From ZC4RG17 sp036259475 (GTDB lineage: Bacteria > Actinomycetota > Acidimicrobiia > Spongiisociales > ZC4RG35), in assembly GCA_036259475.1 (NCBI GenBank), contig DATABS010000071.1, positions 1 to 64,000 of the forward strand: a DNA stretch of 64,000 bases. The letters run 5' to 3'. Under the pieces are notes generated by a model. The model was not told the DNA's origin. It did not search any database and saw only the letters and a list, made by a program, of their open reading frames with translations. This document shows, piece by piece, positions 15,806 through 27,841 of this stretch; the first letter of the stretch is position 1; every line of letters starts with the position of its first letter. The position numbers and the translations under genes are program-made.

Positions 15806-16531
15806 GTGGGAAGCTACTTCATATCCGGAGCCAGTTCCGGTCTCGGGGCGGAGATGTCCCGCCAGCTCGCCAACCGGGGGGACGCAGTCGCGCTCGCCGC
15901 CCGCCGCACGGAGCGTCTCGAGGCGTTGGCGGCGGAACTGGGCGTAGGTGTGACAGTGCACCCGGTCGACGTAACCGAACCGGAGGCCGTCGAACGGGCC
16001 ATCCGAGACGCCGACCGCACCCACGGGGGCCTCGATGTGGTTGTCGTCAACGCCGGCCGGGGCGGCGGAGGACGGATTGGCACCGGCCGGTCGGCCGAGA
16101 ACCGCGCCGTGATCGAGACGAATCTGACCGGCGCTCTCGGCCAGATCGAGGCGGCGATGGAAATCTTCCGGTCCCGCGGCCGCGGTCATCTCGTCCTCGT
16201 GTCCTCGCTCGCCTCGGTGCGGGGACTGCCCGGCTCGGCCGCCACCTACTCGGCCACCAAGGCAGCGTTGGCATCGATCGGCCAGTCGTTGCGCGCCGAG
16301 CTCGCAGGCAGCGACATCGCGGTCACAACACTGCGGCCGGGCTATATCCGCACCGAGCTCAACCGCCGGGCCGCAGTCCCTTACATGACGGGATTGGAGG
16401 ACGGCGTGGCGGCCATGATCGCGGCGATGGACGCTCGGGCGGGCGACGTCGTCGTTCCCGCCTGGCCATGGCGGGCGCTCGGCTGGATCGTGCGGGTGGT
16501 CCCTTCCAGGCTCATCCGTCGCTTCATGTGA
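15806..16531 (+). CDS. Short-chain dehydrogenase/reductase
   Basis: A 241-residue classical SDR. It has the cofactor motif SGASSGLG near residue 7, NAG near 86, catalytic serine about 131 (VLVSSLASV) and the YSATK tyrosine/lysine pair about 145-149. The motif ALAARRTERL after beta-strand 2 suggests NADP(H). The only possible start is GTG at 15806, directly after an in-frame TGA. A C-terminal hydrophobic segment (WPWRALGWIVRVV) suggests membrane association, as in several lipid-metabolising SDRs. It is the only plus-strand gene within the pyr-mIHF block and its stop abuts the pyrF stop (TGATCA). Substrate unknown. Confidence 0.9.
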   Translation: MGSYFISGASSGLGAEMSRQLANRGDAVALAARRTERLEALAAELGVGVTVHPVDVTEPEAVERAIRDADRTHGGLDVVVVNAGRGGGGRIGTGRSAENRAVIETNLTGALGQIEAAMEIFRSRGRGHLVLVSSLASVRGLPGSAATYSATKAALASIGQSLRAELAGSDIAVTTLRPGYIRTELNRRAAVPYMTGLEDGVAAMIAAMDARAGDVVVPAWPWRALGWIVRVVPSRLIRRFM

Positions 16532-17230
16532 TCAGCCGATGCCGTCGGCAATGGCTGTGGCCGCTTGGGCCGGGTCGTCCGACCGAGTGATCGAGCGCCC
16601 TATGACCAGCCAATCGGCTCCACGGCGGATGGCCTCGGAGGGAGTCGACACCCGGGCCTGGTCGTCAGTGGCTGCTCCGGTCGGCCGGATCCCCGGCGTC
16701 ACCTTGAGGAGGTCAGGAGCTACCTGCGCTACGTCCCCCAGTTCCTTCACCGAGCACACGACGCCTTCGACTCCGGTGGCGCGAGCTAGTTTCGCGATTC
16801 GGGCGACCTGACGTCCGGGGCTGCCCGTGATCCCGGTGGCGGCGAGGTCCGCCCCGGTCAGGCTGGTGAGGACGGTGATGGCGAGGATTCCGGCCGGGTG
16901 GCCCGCAGCACCCTGTTCCAGACCTTCCGCCGCCGCCTGCAACATCGCCTGGCCACCAGCTCCGTGGGCGGTCACCCAGCGGGCGCCGAGGGCACCGAGA
17001 TTGCGGGCGGAGCGGTGCACGGTGTTGGGTATGTCGTGCAGTTTGGCGTCGACGAACACCGGGAGGCCGAGCTCCCTCACCGCCGCCACAGTCGCCGGTC
17101 CCGGTCCCGTGAGCAGCTCCAGGCCCACCTTGAAACCCCCGACGTGGGGTCGCAGCTGCCGAGCCATCTCGATGGCGGGCCGGGCCTCGGCGAAGTCCAG
17201 GGCGACGATGATGGGGTTCCGTTCAGCCAC
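16532..17230 (-). CDS. pyrF: Orotidine 5'-phosphate decarboxylase
   Basis: A 232-residue enzyme for the last step of UMP synthesis. N-terminal IIVALDFAEA, catalytic FVDAKLHDIPNTV (Lys and Asp about 62-68) and C-terminal VTPGIRPTG and LVIGRSIT phosphate-binding segments are present. Length and motifs match the short TIM-barrel (type 1) form rather than the longer mycobacterial type. It follows pyrD by 21 bases and closes the pyr operon. Confidence 0.97.
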   Translation of the reverse strand: MAERNPIIVALDFAEARPAIEMARQLRPHVGGFKVGLELLTGPGPATVAAVRELGLPVFVDAKLHDIPNTVHRSARNLGALGARWVTAHGAGGQAMLQAAAEGLEQGAAGHPAGILAITVLTSLTGADLAATGITGSPGRQVARIAKLARATGVEGVVCSVKELGDVAQVAPDLLKVTPGIRPTGAATDDQARVSTPSEAIRRGADWLVIGRSITRSDDPAQAATAIADGIG

Positions 17231-17251
17231 CAGTGCGCTCCCACGTGGTTT

Positions 17252-18159
17252 TCAAAGGGTGGCTGCTCCGGTCAGGTCGGACACGGCCTCGATGGCCCGG
17301 CGGTCGCACCAGTCGGTCAGCTCATCGAGGATCCGCCGCGCCGCCCGCGGCTCGGCGAAATGGATGGTGCCGAGCGCAACCGCTGCCGCACCCGCCATCA
17401 GGTACTCGACCACATCCGTTCCGCGAGAGACTCCCCCGCAGCCGAGGATCGGCAGCCCCGGAAGCGCCAGGGCCACTTCCATCACGCAGCGCAGGGAAAT
17501 GGGCTTGAGCGGCGGGCCCGAGTAACCGCCGACGCCGCCCGAAAGGAGGGGGAGCCCGGTGTCGACGTCGATCCCCGCCCCTGAAATCGTGTTGGTGAGC
17601 GTCACCCAATCCGCGCCGCCCTCCCGGCACGCCGCCGCCACCGCCACGATGTCGGTGGAATTGGGTGACAGCTTGGCGCCGACTGGCAGGTCGGTGGCGT
17701 CCTTGACGGCTTCCATCACCTTGCGCGACGGCTCCGGTTCGAGGGCGAACATCCGTCCGCTCTCCAGGTTGGGACAGGACAGGTTGACCTCGACCGCCGC
17801 CACCCCTGCCCGACCCAGTCCTCCGGCGACGCGGGCAAACTCTTCCGGACTGGTGCCGACGGCCGAGCCCCACACCTGGCAACCGACCGTTTGGAGCCTG
17901 GGAGCGGTCTCGTCCACCCAGCGCTCGATCCCCGGGTTCTGGATGCCGATGCCGTTCAGCATTCCTAGGCCGGCGGGAGCGAGACGCGGCGGGGGCCGAC
18001 CCTCCCAGGGCTCGCCAGACACGGATTTTGCCGTCATTGCCCCGTAGGCGCCGACGTCGGCCACGCGGGCGAACTCCCACACGGAACCGACCGTTCCGGA
18101 TGCTGCCACGAGCGGCGTGGAGAGCCGGAGTGCGCCCAGCCGAACCGAGGTGTTGGCCG

Positions 18160-18163
<4 letters not shown>
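17252..18163 (-). CDS. pyrD: Dihydroorotate dehydrogenase, class 1B-type catalytic subunit
   Basis: A 303-residue cytosolic flavoprotein oxidising dihydroorotate to orotate. NLSCPN (about 134-139) carries the catalytic cysteine typical of class 1 enzymes (class 2 has serine). ASGTVG, LGMLNGIGIQNPG and GCGGVSRGTDVVEYLMAGA are class 1B-like. The start MTANTSVRLG at 18163 overlaps carB by four bases; the longer frame runs into carB. Class 1B enzymes normally work with the iron-sulfur/FAD subunit PyrK, but no pyrK is in this operon or window. The electron acceptor is therefore uncertain. Confidence 0.93.
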
Positions 18164-21400
<3,237 letters not shown>

Positions 21401-21411
<11 letters not shown>

Positions 21412-22561
21412 CGCCCATTCCCATCAGATCTGTGAACTCGTCGAAGAGGTGCACCGAGTCGTGAGGCCCCGGAGCCGCTTCCGGGTGGTACTGGACCGAG
21501 TAGGCGGGGACGTCTAGGCAGCGGAGGCCTTCCAGGGTGCCGTCGTTGAGGTTCTGGTGGGTCGGGATGACCCGTCCGAACCGGCTCTCCACCGAACCGG
21601 GCAAGAGCTCTGGTGCCACGAGCCCGTGTCGTCCGGGGGCCCGGTCCCCCGACAGGCTCCACAGGTCCACCGCGAAGCCGTGGTTGTGGGCGGTGATTTC
21701 GATCCGTCCGTCGGCTAAACGCCTGACGGGATGGTTGCCGCCATGATGACCGAAGGGAAGCTTGAACGTGGCGGCACCCAGGGCCCGACCCAGTACCTGG
21801 TGGCCGAGGCAGATGCCGAACACGGGCACCTTGCCGAGCAGACCCTCCAGGGTCGAGGTGGCGGCGTGCAACGGCTCGGGATCGCCGGGACCGTTGGAGA
21901 CGAAGACGCCGTCGGGGCGCATGGCGGACACATCGCCGGCGGTGAGGCGGGGGGGGACCACCGTGACCTCGAGCCCGCGAAGGGTCAGGTTCGTGATGAT
22001 GTCCGCCTTCATCCCCAGGTCGATGGCCACCACCGAGCCCCTCCTGATCCCTCGGGCGGCGACGGTGTAGGGCTCGACAGTGGCCACGCCTGTCGCCAGA
22101 TCGAGGCCGATCATCGAGGGGGCGGCGGCCGCCGCCGCCGTCAGTTCTTGTTCGTGGACGCCGGCCCCCACGGCTACCGGCATCGCCCCCCGATCCCGCA
22201 GATGGCGGGTGAGTCGGCGGGTATCGACGTCGGCCACGGCCACCATCGAATTCTCACGCAAGTAGGCGGCCAGCGACCCTTCAGCTCTCCAGTTCGAGTG
22301 GCGCCGTGAGAGGGAACGCACCACGAAGCCGGCGGCGGCCGGTTGGGGCCGTTGTGCGTCGGCGGAGGTGACGCCATAGTTGCCCTGGTGCGGGGCCGTC
22401 ATGACCACCACCTGCCCGGCGTAGGAGGGATCGGTCAAGATCTCCTGGTATCCCGTCATGGACGTATTGAAGATCGCTTCGCCGGTGGCGATGCCTTCCG
22501 CCCCCACCGAGCGGCCCCGAAACACTTCTCCGTCGGAGGTGACGAGCAAACCCTCGGTCAC
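21401..22561 (-). CDS. carA: Carbamoyl-phosphate synthase small (glutaminase) subunit
   Basis: A 386-residue subunit. The N-terminal CarA domain (GEVFRGRSVGAEG, NTSMTGYQEILTDPSY) is followed by a class I glutamine amidotransferase domain with nucleophile GICLGHQ (about 274) and VQYHPEAAPGPHD carrying the catalytic His/Glu. It feeds ammonia to CarB. The start is GTG at 22561, overlapping the pyrC stop (GTGA); upstream in-frame sequence lies inside pyrC and is non-coding in this frame. Confidence 0.97.
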
Positions 22562-23814
22562 TGGGTCACCTGGTGAGTGACGGTTCCCCCGAAGATGGTC
22601 GCCATGACCCGGCCGGTCAGTTTGCGACCCCGAAAGGGGCTGTTCTGCGAGCGGGATGAGAAGCGGTCCGGCATCCATGTCGCCGTCGGGTCGATCACCG
22701 TGATGTGGGCCGGCCCGCCGACTTCGAGCGGCCTGCCGTGTTCACCGAGACGGGCAATCCGGGCGGGCGCCGTCGACATGCGTTCGAACAAGCCGGCCTG
22801 GTCGAGCCCTACCACGGTGAGGGTTGCCGCCACCGCCGTTTCCAGGCCGACGACGCCGCGGGGTGCCTCCTCGAACGGAACCTCCTGCTCGTGGTCGGCG
22901 TGCGGGGCATGATCGGTGGCCACCGCGTCGATGGTCCCGTCTGCGAGAGCGCGGCGCAATTCGGCGACATCGTCGGCAGTCCGCAGGGGCGGGTACATCT
23001 TGAAGTCGGGATCCATCGACTCGACCTCCGTATGGTCGAAGGTGAGGTGGTGAGGAGTCACTTCGGCCGTGACCGGCAGGCCTGCGGCTTTGGCTCGCCT
23101 GAGGAGGTCGACCGTGCCGGCAGTGGAGACGTGCTGGACGTGATAGGGCGCACCGGTCAGCTCGACGAGGGCCAGGTCGCGGGCGATGATCGTTTCTTCG
23201 GCCAGGGCGGGGAGACCCTTGATGCCCAGGCGGGAGGACACCGAACCCTCATGCATGTGGCCGCCTCCGGCGAGTCCCGGATCCTCGGCGTGCTGGGCGA
23301 CGACGCAGTCCCTTCCCGCCAGGTACTCCATTGCCCGGCGCAGCAGACCGGCATCCACCAGCGTGTCGCCGTCGTCGGTGAAGACGCGCACGCCCGCCTC
23401 GATCAGTTCGTCCAGATGAGCGAGAGCGGTGCCCGCCCGGTCCAGGGTGATGGACCCGGCCGCCACCACCTGGCACCGTCCGACCTGACGTCCCCTTTCG
23501 GAGACGAAGCGGGCTCGGTGCCCCATGTCGATCGCCGGCAGGGTGTTGGGCATGGCGACAACAGCCGTGAATCCCCCCACCGCCGCCGCCCGGCTGCCGG
23601 AGTCGATGTCCTCCTTCCACTCCTGGCCGGGCTCGCGCAAGTGGACGTGGAGGTCGACGAGACCGGGGCCGACCCAGCAGCCCGACGCATCGACGCGGAC
23701 GGCATCGGTCACATCGGTATGGCCGATGGCCTGGATGCAGCCATCGTCGACCGCCACATCCGCCGTGATGATTCCGTCGCTGGTCACCACCGAGCCTCCC
23801 TGGATCACGATCAT
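22558..23814 (-). CDS. pyrC: Dihydroorotase
   Basis: A 418-residue class I amidohydrolase cyclising carbamoyl aspartate to dihydroorotate. Metal site: DLHVHLREPG (about 53-62), with histidines in QHAED and QHVSTAG and the aspartate of ATDHAPH (about 302). The usual carboxylated-lysine position reads VFTDDGDTLVDAG, as in lysine-independent class I dihydroorotases that use aspartate. It overlaps pyrB and carA by four bases each. Confidence 0.95.
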   Translation of the reverse strand: MIVIQGGSVVTSDGIITADVAVDDGCIQAIGHTDVTDAVRVDASGCWVGPGLVDLHVHLREPGQEWKEDIDSGSRAAAVGGFTAVVAMPNTLPAIDMGHRARFVSERGRQVGRCQVVAAGSITLDRAGTALAHLDELIEAGVRVFTDDGDTLVDAGLLRRAMEYLAGRDCVVAQHAEDPGLAGGGHMHEGSVSSRLGIKGLPALAEETIIARDLALVELTGAPYHVQHVSTAGTVDLLRRAKAAGLPVTAEVTPHHLTFDHTEVESMDPDFKMYPPLRTADDVAELRRALADGTIDAVATDHAPHADHEQEVPFEEAPRGVVGLETAVAATLTVVGLDQAGLFERMSTAPARIARLGEHGRPLEVGGPAHITVIDPTATWMPDRFSSRSQNSPFRGRKLTGRVMATIFGGTVTHQVTQ

Positions 23815-24731
23815 GCTTCGGCTCCCGGGGACGCCAGAAGTCTGAACAGCACCGCCATCCGGGCCGCGACGCCGTTGCGCACCTGATCGAGGATGAGCGT
23901 GCGGGGACTATCCGCCACGTGGGGTGAGATCTCGACGCCCCGGTTCATCGGCCCGGGATGCATGACGACCGCCTCGGGCTTGAGGCGATCGAAGCGGGAG
24001 TCGTCGAGCCCGAAACGCCGCACGTACTCGGGTAGCGAGGTGAAGCCGGTCGAACCGCCCCGCTCTTGTTGGATCCTCAGGAGATAGACCACGTCGAGGG
24101 TGTCGAGAACGGCGTCCAGGTCGGGTACCGCCTCCGAGGGCCATCCATCCATGTCGAGCGGGAGGAGCGTCGGTGGCGCGATCAGTGTCACACCGGCGCC
24201 CAATGTCGAAAACGCCTGCAGGCAAGAGCGCGCCACCCGAGAATGACGGATGTCACCGACGATTCCGACCTGGAGGCCGTCCAGTTTCCCGAAATGGCGC
24301 TGCAGGGTGAGGGCATCGAGGATCGCCTGCGTCGGATGCTGATGGGCGCCGTCGCCCGCGTTCACCACCGGGGCATCGACCCACTGGGCGACCCGATGAG
24401 CGGCCCCTGTGGCGGTATGTCGCACCACCATCAGATCGGCTCCCATCGCTCGCAACGTCAGGGCCGTGTCCTTGAGGCTCTCCCCCTTGGTGACCGACGA
24501 GGTACCGGGGTTGAAACTCAGAACATCGGCGGACAACGCCCGGGCGGCCCTTTCGAACGAGAGCCGCGTCCGGGTGGACGGCTCGAAGAAGAGCGTCGCC
24601 ACCGTGGCACCCCGGAGAGTCGGTACCTTGGGGATGTCGCGTTCGAGGACGTCGACGAATTCGTTCCCTAGCTCGAGCAGATCCTCGAGCTCGTCTCGGC
24701 TCATGCCCTCGATCGACAAGAGATGTCTCAC
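23811..24731 (-). CDS. pyrB: Aspartate carbamoyltransferase catalytic subunit
   Basis: A 306-residue enzyme joining carbamoyl phosphate and aspartate. Carbamoyl-phosphate loop FFEPSTRTRLSFE (about 47-59), HPTQAILDALT and a C-terminal MHPGPMNRGVEI are diagnostic. Start is GTG at 24731, overlapping the pyrR stop by four bases (GTGA). No pyrI regulatory gene is present, as in most Gram-positive bacteria; control would come through PyrR. Confidence 0.97.
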   Translation of the reverse strand: MRHLLSIEGMSRDELEDLLELGNEFVDVLERDIPKVPTLRGATVATLFFEPSTRTRLSFERAARALSADVLSFNPGTSSVTKGESLKDTALTLRAMGADLMVVRHTATGAAHRVAQWVDAPVVNAGDGAHQHPTQAILDALTLQRHFGKLDGLQVGIVGDIRHSRVARSCLQAFSTLGAGVTLIAPPTLLPLDMDGWPSEAVPDLDAVLDTLDVVYLLRIQQERGGSTGFTSLPEYVRRFGLDDSRFDRLKPEAVVMHPGPMNRGVEISPHVADSPRTLILDQVRNGVAARMAVLFRLLASPGAEA

Positions 24732-25273
24732 GGCGATCCCTCCGGGCGGATCCACACGCCCGACTCGTCGTCGAGTTCCTCCAGCCTCACGACCACTCTC
24801 TCGTCCTGCGAAGTCGGCAGGTTCTTGCCGACGTAGTCGGGCCGAATCGGGAGCTGGCGATGGCCCCGGTCGACGAGCACGGCGAGTTGGATGGTGGCGG
24901 CCCTCCCCAGATCGGATAGGGCGTCGAGAGCGGCCCGGATGGTGCGCCCGGTGAACAGCACATCATCGACGAGCACCACCGGACGGTCAGTGATGTCGAC
25001 GGGAATGAAGGTGCGAGCCAGGCGGGTGGCCGCCCTTCGATCGAGGTCGTCGCGGTAGAGGCCGATGTCGAGCTCGCCCACCGGCAGTCGCAGACCCTCG
25101 AAGTCGGCGATCACCGAAGACAGGGCCCGGGCCAGGATCACTCCCCTGGTGTGGACACCGACGAGAACCACCTCTGTGGCGCCGTGGTGCCTCTCCACTA
25201 TCTCATGAGCGATTCGGTGGACGGCCCGCCGCACGTCGGCGGCGTCCATCACTGCGGCGTCGAGGGCCGTCAT
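24728..25273 (-). CDS. pyrR: Bifunctional pyr operon regulator / uracil phosphoribosyltransferase
   Basis: A 181-residue PRTase-fold protein. The PRPP loop is VVLVDDVLFTGRT (about 95-107) and the N-terminal helix VRRAVHRIAHEIVERH is typical. With UMP or UTP bound, PyrR binds a hairpin in pyr mRNA and represses expression. The start is the ATG at 25273, five bases after AAGGAG; a GTG at 25294 lies inside the putative PyrR site and is unlikely. It is the first gene of pyrR-pyrB-pyrC-carA-carB-pyrD-pyrF. Confidence 0.96.
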   Translation of the reverse strand: MTALDAAVMDAADVRRAVHRIAHEIVERHHGATEVVLVGVHTRGVILARALSSVIADFEGLRLPVGELDIGLYRDDLDRRAATRLARTFIPVDITDRPVVLVDDVLFTGRTIRAALDALSDLGRAATIQLAVLVDRGHRQLPIRPDYVGKNLPTSQDERVVVRLEELDDESGVWIRPEGSP

Positions 25274-25284
25274 CGTGCTCCTTT

Positions 25285-25302
25285 CCGGCCTCACGGGACC
25301 GG
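25285..25302 (-). promoter_or_regulatory. Putative PyrR-binding hairpin overlapping the pyrR leader
   Basis: On the minus strand the leader reads GGTCCCGTGAGGCC between CCGG arms. This fits the PyrR-binding consensus as I remember it (RUCCNGNGAGGY, conserved loop with GAGG). It ends a few bases before the AAGGAG ribosome-binding site of pyrR. PyrR bound here could block translation initiation, as described for mycobacteria, rather than cause transcription attenuation: I see no terminator hairpin with a T-run in this 89-base leader. Confidence 0.6.
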
Positions 25303-25362
25303 GATTAAAGGTCGGTGCGCGAGCTTAGCTGGATGGTGGACGAGACTCGCGCGGCTGGTCAG

Positions 25363-25740
25363 TCAGGGGCGTTCGATCTCCGCCAACGACGCCAGAACGC
25401 CGTTCACGAACGCCCCCGAGCGCTGCGTCGAATAGGTCTTCGCCATCCGGACGGCTTCGTTGACGACCACGGCCGCCGGAGTCGAAGCGACGTGACGCAG
25501 CTCGAAAAGTCCCAGCCGGAGAATCGCCCGATCGATCACAGGCATCCGCTCGATGCTCCAGTGGGCGCTCACGTCGGCGATGGTCCGGTCGAGCTCGTCG
25601 GTCTCGGCCAGCACCCCCTCGACGAGGCGGCGCGCTTTGGGAGGCAGTCCGTCGAGTGGTCCCGGGTCGCCGGTGCGGTCGGCCTGATACAGCGTCTGCA
25701 GCGCCAGGTCCCGCGGCTCGCTGCTCACATCTTCGGTCAC
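25363..25740 (-). CDS. nusB: Transcription antitermination factor NusB
   Basis: A 125-residue all-helical RNA-binding protein: RDLALQTLYQAD at the start and the C-terminal VVVNEAVRMAKTYSTQRSGAFVNGVL signature are diagnostic. It acts with NusE on boxA in rRNA antitermination. Start is GTG at 25740, overlapping the efp stop by four bases (GTGA); a GTG at 25728 is possible. A long in-frame extension further upstream is antisense-like and not protein-coding. Confidence 0.95.
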   Translation of the reverse strand: MTEDVSSEPRDLALQTLYQADRTGDPGPLDGLPPKARRLVEGVLAETDELDRTIADVSAHWSIERMPVIDRAILRLGLFELRHVASTPAAVVVNEAVRMAKTYSTQRSGAFVNGVLASLAEIERP

Positions 25741-26294
25741 ACCCGGGTCAGATACTCGCCGGAGCGCGTGTCGACCTTGACCTTGTCGCCCTGTTCGACG
25801 AAAAGCGGGGCGTTGACTACGAGCCCCGTCTCGAGTGTCACCGGCTTGGTCGCTCCAGTGCGCGTGTCGCCCTTGACCCCGGGTTCGGCATAGGTCACCT
25901 CGAGTTCCACGGCCGCCGGCAACTCGACTCCGATAGGCGTGCCCTTGTAGAGGGCGAGGGTCACGGTGGCTCCGTCCGTCAGGTAGTGGGCGGCGCTGTC
26001 CACGTCGTCGGCGGTGAGGGCGATCTGGCCGTAGTCGGACATGTTCATGAAGTGGTAGCCGAGGTCGTCGGAGTAGAGATACTGGTGGTCCACCCGCTCG
26101 ATGTACGCCTGCTCGACGTCCTCGTCGGCCCGGAACGTCTTGTCGAGGACCTGGCCGGTCTCGGCGTTCTTCAGACGCATGCGTACGAAGGCCTTGCCCT
26201 TCCCCGGCTTGACGTGCTGGTACTCGACGATCGTGAATATGCCGTCTTCGAGGTCGAGTGCCATCCCCGGTCGGACATCGTTGGTGGAGATCAT
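25737..26294 (-). CDS. efp: Translation elongation factor P
   Basis: A 185-residue three-domain EF-P that relieves ribosome stalling at proline stretches. The tip loop KPGKGKAF places the functional lysine at about residue 32; the neighbouring lysine residues and the absence of an arginine tip suggest that EarP rhamnosylation is not used. Domain III ends VDTRSGEYLTRV, the family signature. The position between aroB and nusB is conserved in actinobacteria. Confidence 0.98.
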   Translation of the reverse strand: MISTNDVRPGMALDLEDGIFTIVEYQHVKPGKGKAFVRMRLKNAETGQVLDKTFRADEDVEQAYIERVDHQYLYSDDLGYHFMNMSDYGQIALTADDVDSAAHYLTDGATVTLALYKGTPIGVELPAAVELEVTYAEPGVKGDTRTGATKPVTLETGLVVNAPLFVEQGDKVKVDTRSGEYLTRV

Positions 26295-26324
26295 GGCGAC
26301 AAGGATAAGGGACCAGAGTCGGCG

Positions 26325-27350
26325 TCAAAGACCGATGGCAGCCAGTCCCCACTCGACGTCCGCCGGCTCTACTTCCCTCACCACCGGCCGGCCCGGCGCC
26401 TCGAGGAGCACCATGCGAAGCGCGCCGGCCACCTTCTTCTTGTCGAGTCCGATGAGGCGCATGACCTCGTCCCTGTCGAGGGACGGGGCGACGGTCGGAA
26501 GGCCGGCGGCCGTCAGCGCCTCCCGGATGTCATCGTTCCCCGCGAAGCCGAGCAGTCGCTCTGCGACGGCGGCTTCGGCCACCAGGCCCAGCGCCACCGA
26601 TTCGCCGTGGGAGAGATTCGAGGCGAACTCGATTCCATGGCCGATGGTGTGCCCCAGGTTGAGCACGACCCGCCGGTCCCTCTCCTTGAAGTCCTCGCTC
26701 ACGATCTCGGTCTTGATGCGGATGGCGGCGGGGACCACCTCGGCCAGGTCCACCTCCAGACCCCGACTGCGATAGGCGTCGACTATTGCGGGGCGTGCCA
26801 GGAGACCGGCCTTGATGATCTCGGCTGCACCTTGGCGTTTGAGCTCAGCGGGCAGCCTCTCCAGCAGGGCCAGGTCGACCAGGACACGACTCGGGTGCCA
26901 GAAGACCCCCACGAGGTTCTTGCCGGCCACATTGATGCCAGCCTTGCCGCCGATCGAGGCGTCTACCGCGCCGAGGAGTGTGGTCGGGACGTGAACGGCT
27001 TCGATGCCTCTCATCCAGGTCCCGGCGATGAAACCGGCGGCATCGGTCACGGCGCCACCGCCAACGCCCATCAGTGTGTCGCCCCGAGAGATCTCGTTTT
27101 CGGCGAGCCATTGGTAGGCGATCCCGATCGCTCCGAGAGTCTTGGCCTCGTCGCCGTCCGGCAGGATGTGGATCCGTCCCTCGAGACCTTCCTCATCGAG
27201 CCTCGAACCGACAACCCTCGCCATCTCTTCCGCACCCGGCTGGGACAGTATCGCCACTTTGCGCCGGTCGGCCCTCACCTCGAGCAGCGGACGGGGCCAT
27301 GTGTGCCCGACGAATACTTCCGATTCGGCGCCGATCAGGATGCGTTCCAT
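26325..27350 (-). CDS. aroB: 3-Dehydroquinate synthase
   Basis: A 341-residue enzyme converting DAHP to dehydroquinate with NAD+ and a divalent metal. GGGAVTDAAGFIAGTWMRG (about 97-115), PTTLLGAVDASIGGKAGIN and NLGHTIGHGIE (metal histidines) are all present. It overlaps the end of aroK by 16 bases, suggesting translational coupling within aroC-aroK-aroB. Confidence 0.97.
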   Translation of the reverse strand: MERILIGAESEVFVGHTWPRPLLEVRADRRKVAILSQPGAEEMARVVGSRLDEEGLEGRIHILPDGDEAKTLGAIGIAYQWLAENEISRGDTLMGVGGGAVTDAAGFIAGTWMRGIEAVHVPTTLLGAVDASIGGKAGINVAGKNLVGVFWHPSRVLVDLALLERLPAELKRQGAAEIIKAGLLARPAIVDAYRSRGLEVDLAEVVPAAIRIKTEIVSEDFKERDRRVVLNLGHTIGHGIEFASNLSHGESVALGLVAEAAVAERLLGFAGNDDIREALTAAGLPTVAPSLDRDEVMRLIGLDKKKVAGALRMVLLEAPGRPVVREVEPADVEWGLAAIGL

Positions 27351-27841
27351 ACCGCCAGAACTTCATCGGCGACTGATTCCACCGTCTTGCCGTCGGTCGC
27401 CACCGTGGCGTGGGCCGCTTCCCGGTAGCGAGCCTCCCGCTCTTCCACAAGCGTGCCGAGCCGTTCGACGGGGTCGTCGGCCTGGGCCAGGAGCGGACGG
27501 CTCCCGTCCCGTCCCACCCTTTCGGCCAACGTCGAGGGTGCCGCTGTCAACCACACGACCAGTCCGGACGAACGCATCACATCGATGTTCGTCCGATCGA
27601 GAATCGCCCCGCCGCCCGTGGCCACGACCACCGGCTCACCGGCCGCTGCCGAAGCGATCATCTGGCTCTCGAGGTGGCGAAAGGACTGCTCGCCTTCGTC
27701 ATCCCAGAGTTCCGTGATCGACGATTCCGTCACGGATGCCACCAGGAGATCGGTATCGACGAAGTCGAGGCCGAGGTGAGCCGCCACCGCCATCCCGACA
27801 GTGGTCTTGCCGGAGCCCATCATCCCGATGAGCCACAGCAT
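27335..27841 (-). CDS. aroK: Shikimate kinase
   Basis: A 168-residue NMP-kinase-fold enzyme phosphorylating shikimate. P-loop GMMGSGKTT at 6-14, shikimate-binding DTDLLVA (about 29), the glycine motif VVATGGGAI (about 72-80) and lid arginine DGSRPLLA (about 112). The ATG at 27841 overlaps the aroC stop by one base (TGATG). Confidence 0.97.
   Translation of the reverse strand: MLWLIGMMGSGKTTVGMAVAAHLGLDFVDTDLLVASVTESSITELWDDEGEQSFRHLESQMIASAAAGEPVVVATGGGAILDRTNIDVMRSSGLVVWLTAAPSTLAERVGRDGSRPLLAQADDPVERLGTLVEEREARYREAAHATVATDGKTVESVADEVLAVWNAS

Noticed and set aside
24734..25294. Start of pyrR at the GTG at 25294
   Set aside because: It would lie within the putative PyrR-binding hairpin and lacks a ribosome-binding site, while the ATG at 25273 has AAGGAG at good spacing.
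25741..26352. N-terminal extension of the nusB frame
   Set aside because: Overlaps efp in another frame and is Arg-rich low complexity; NusB homology begins at the GTG overlapping the efp stop.
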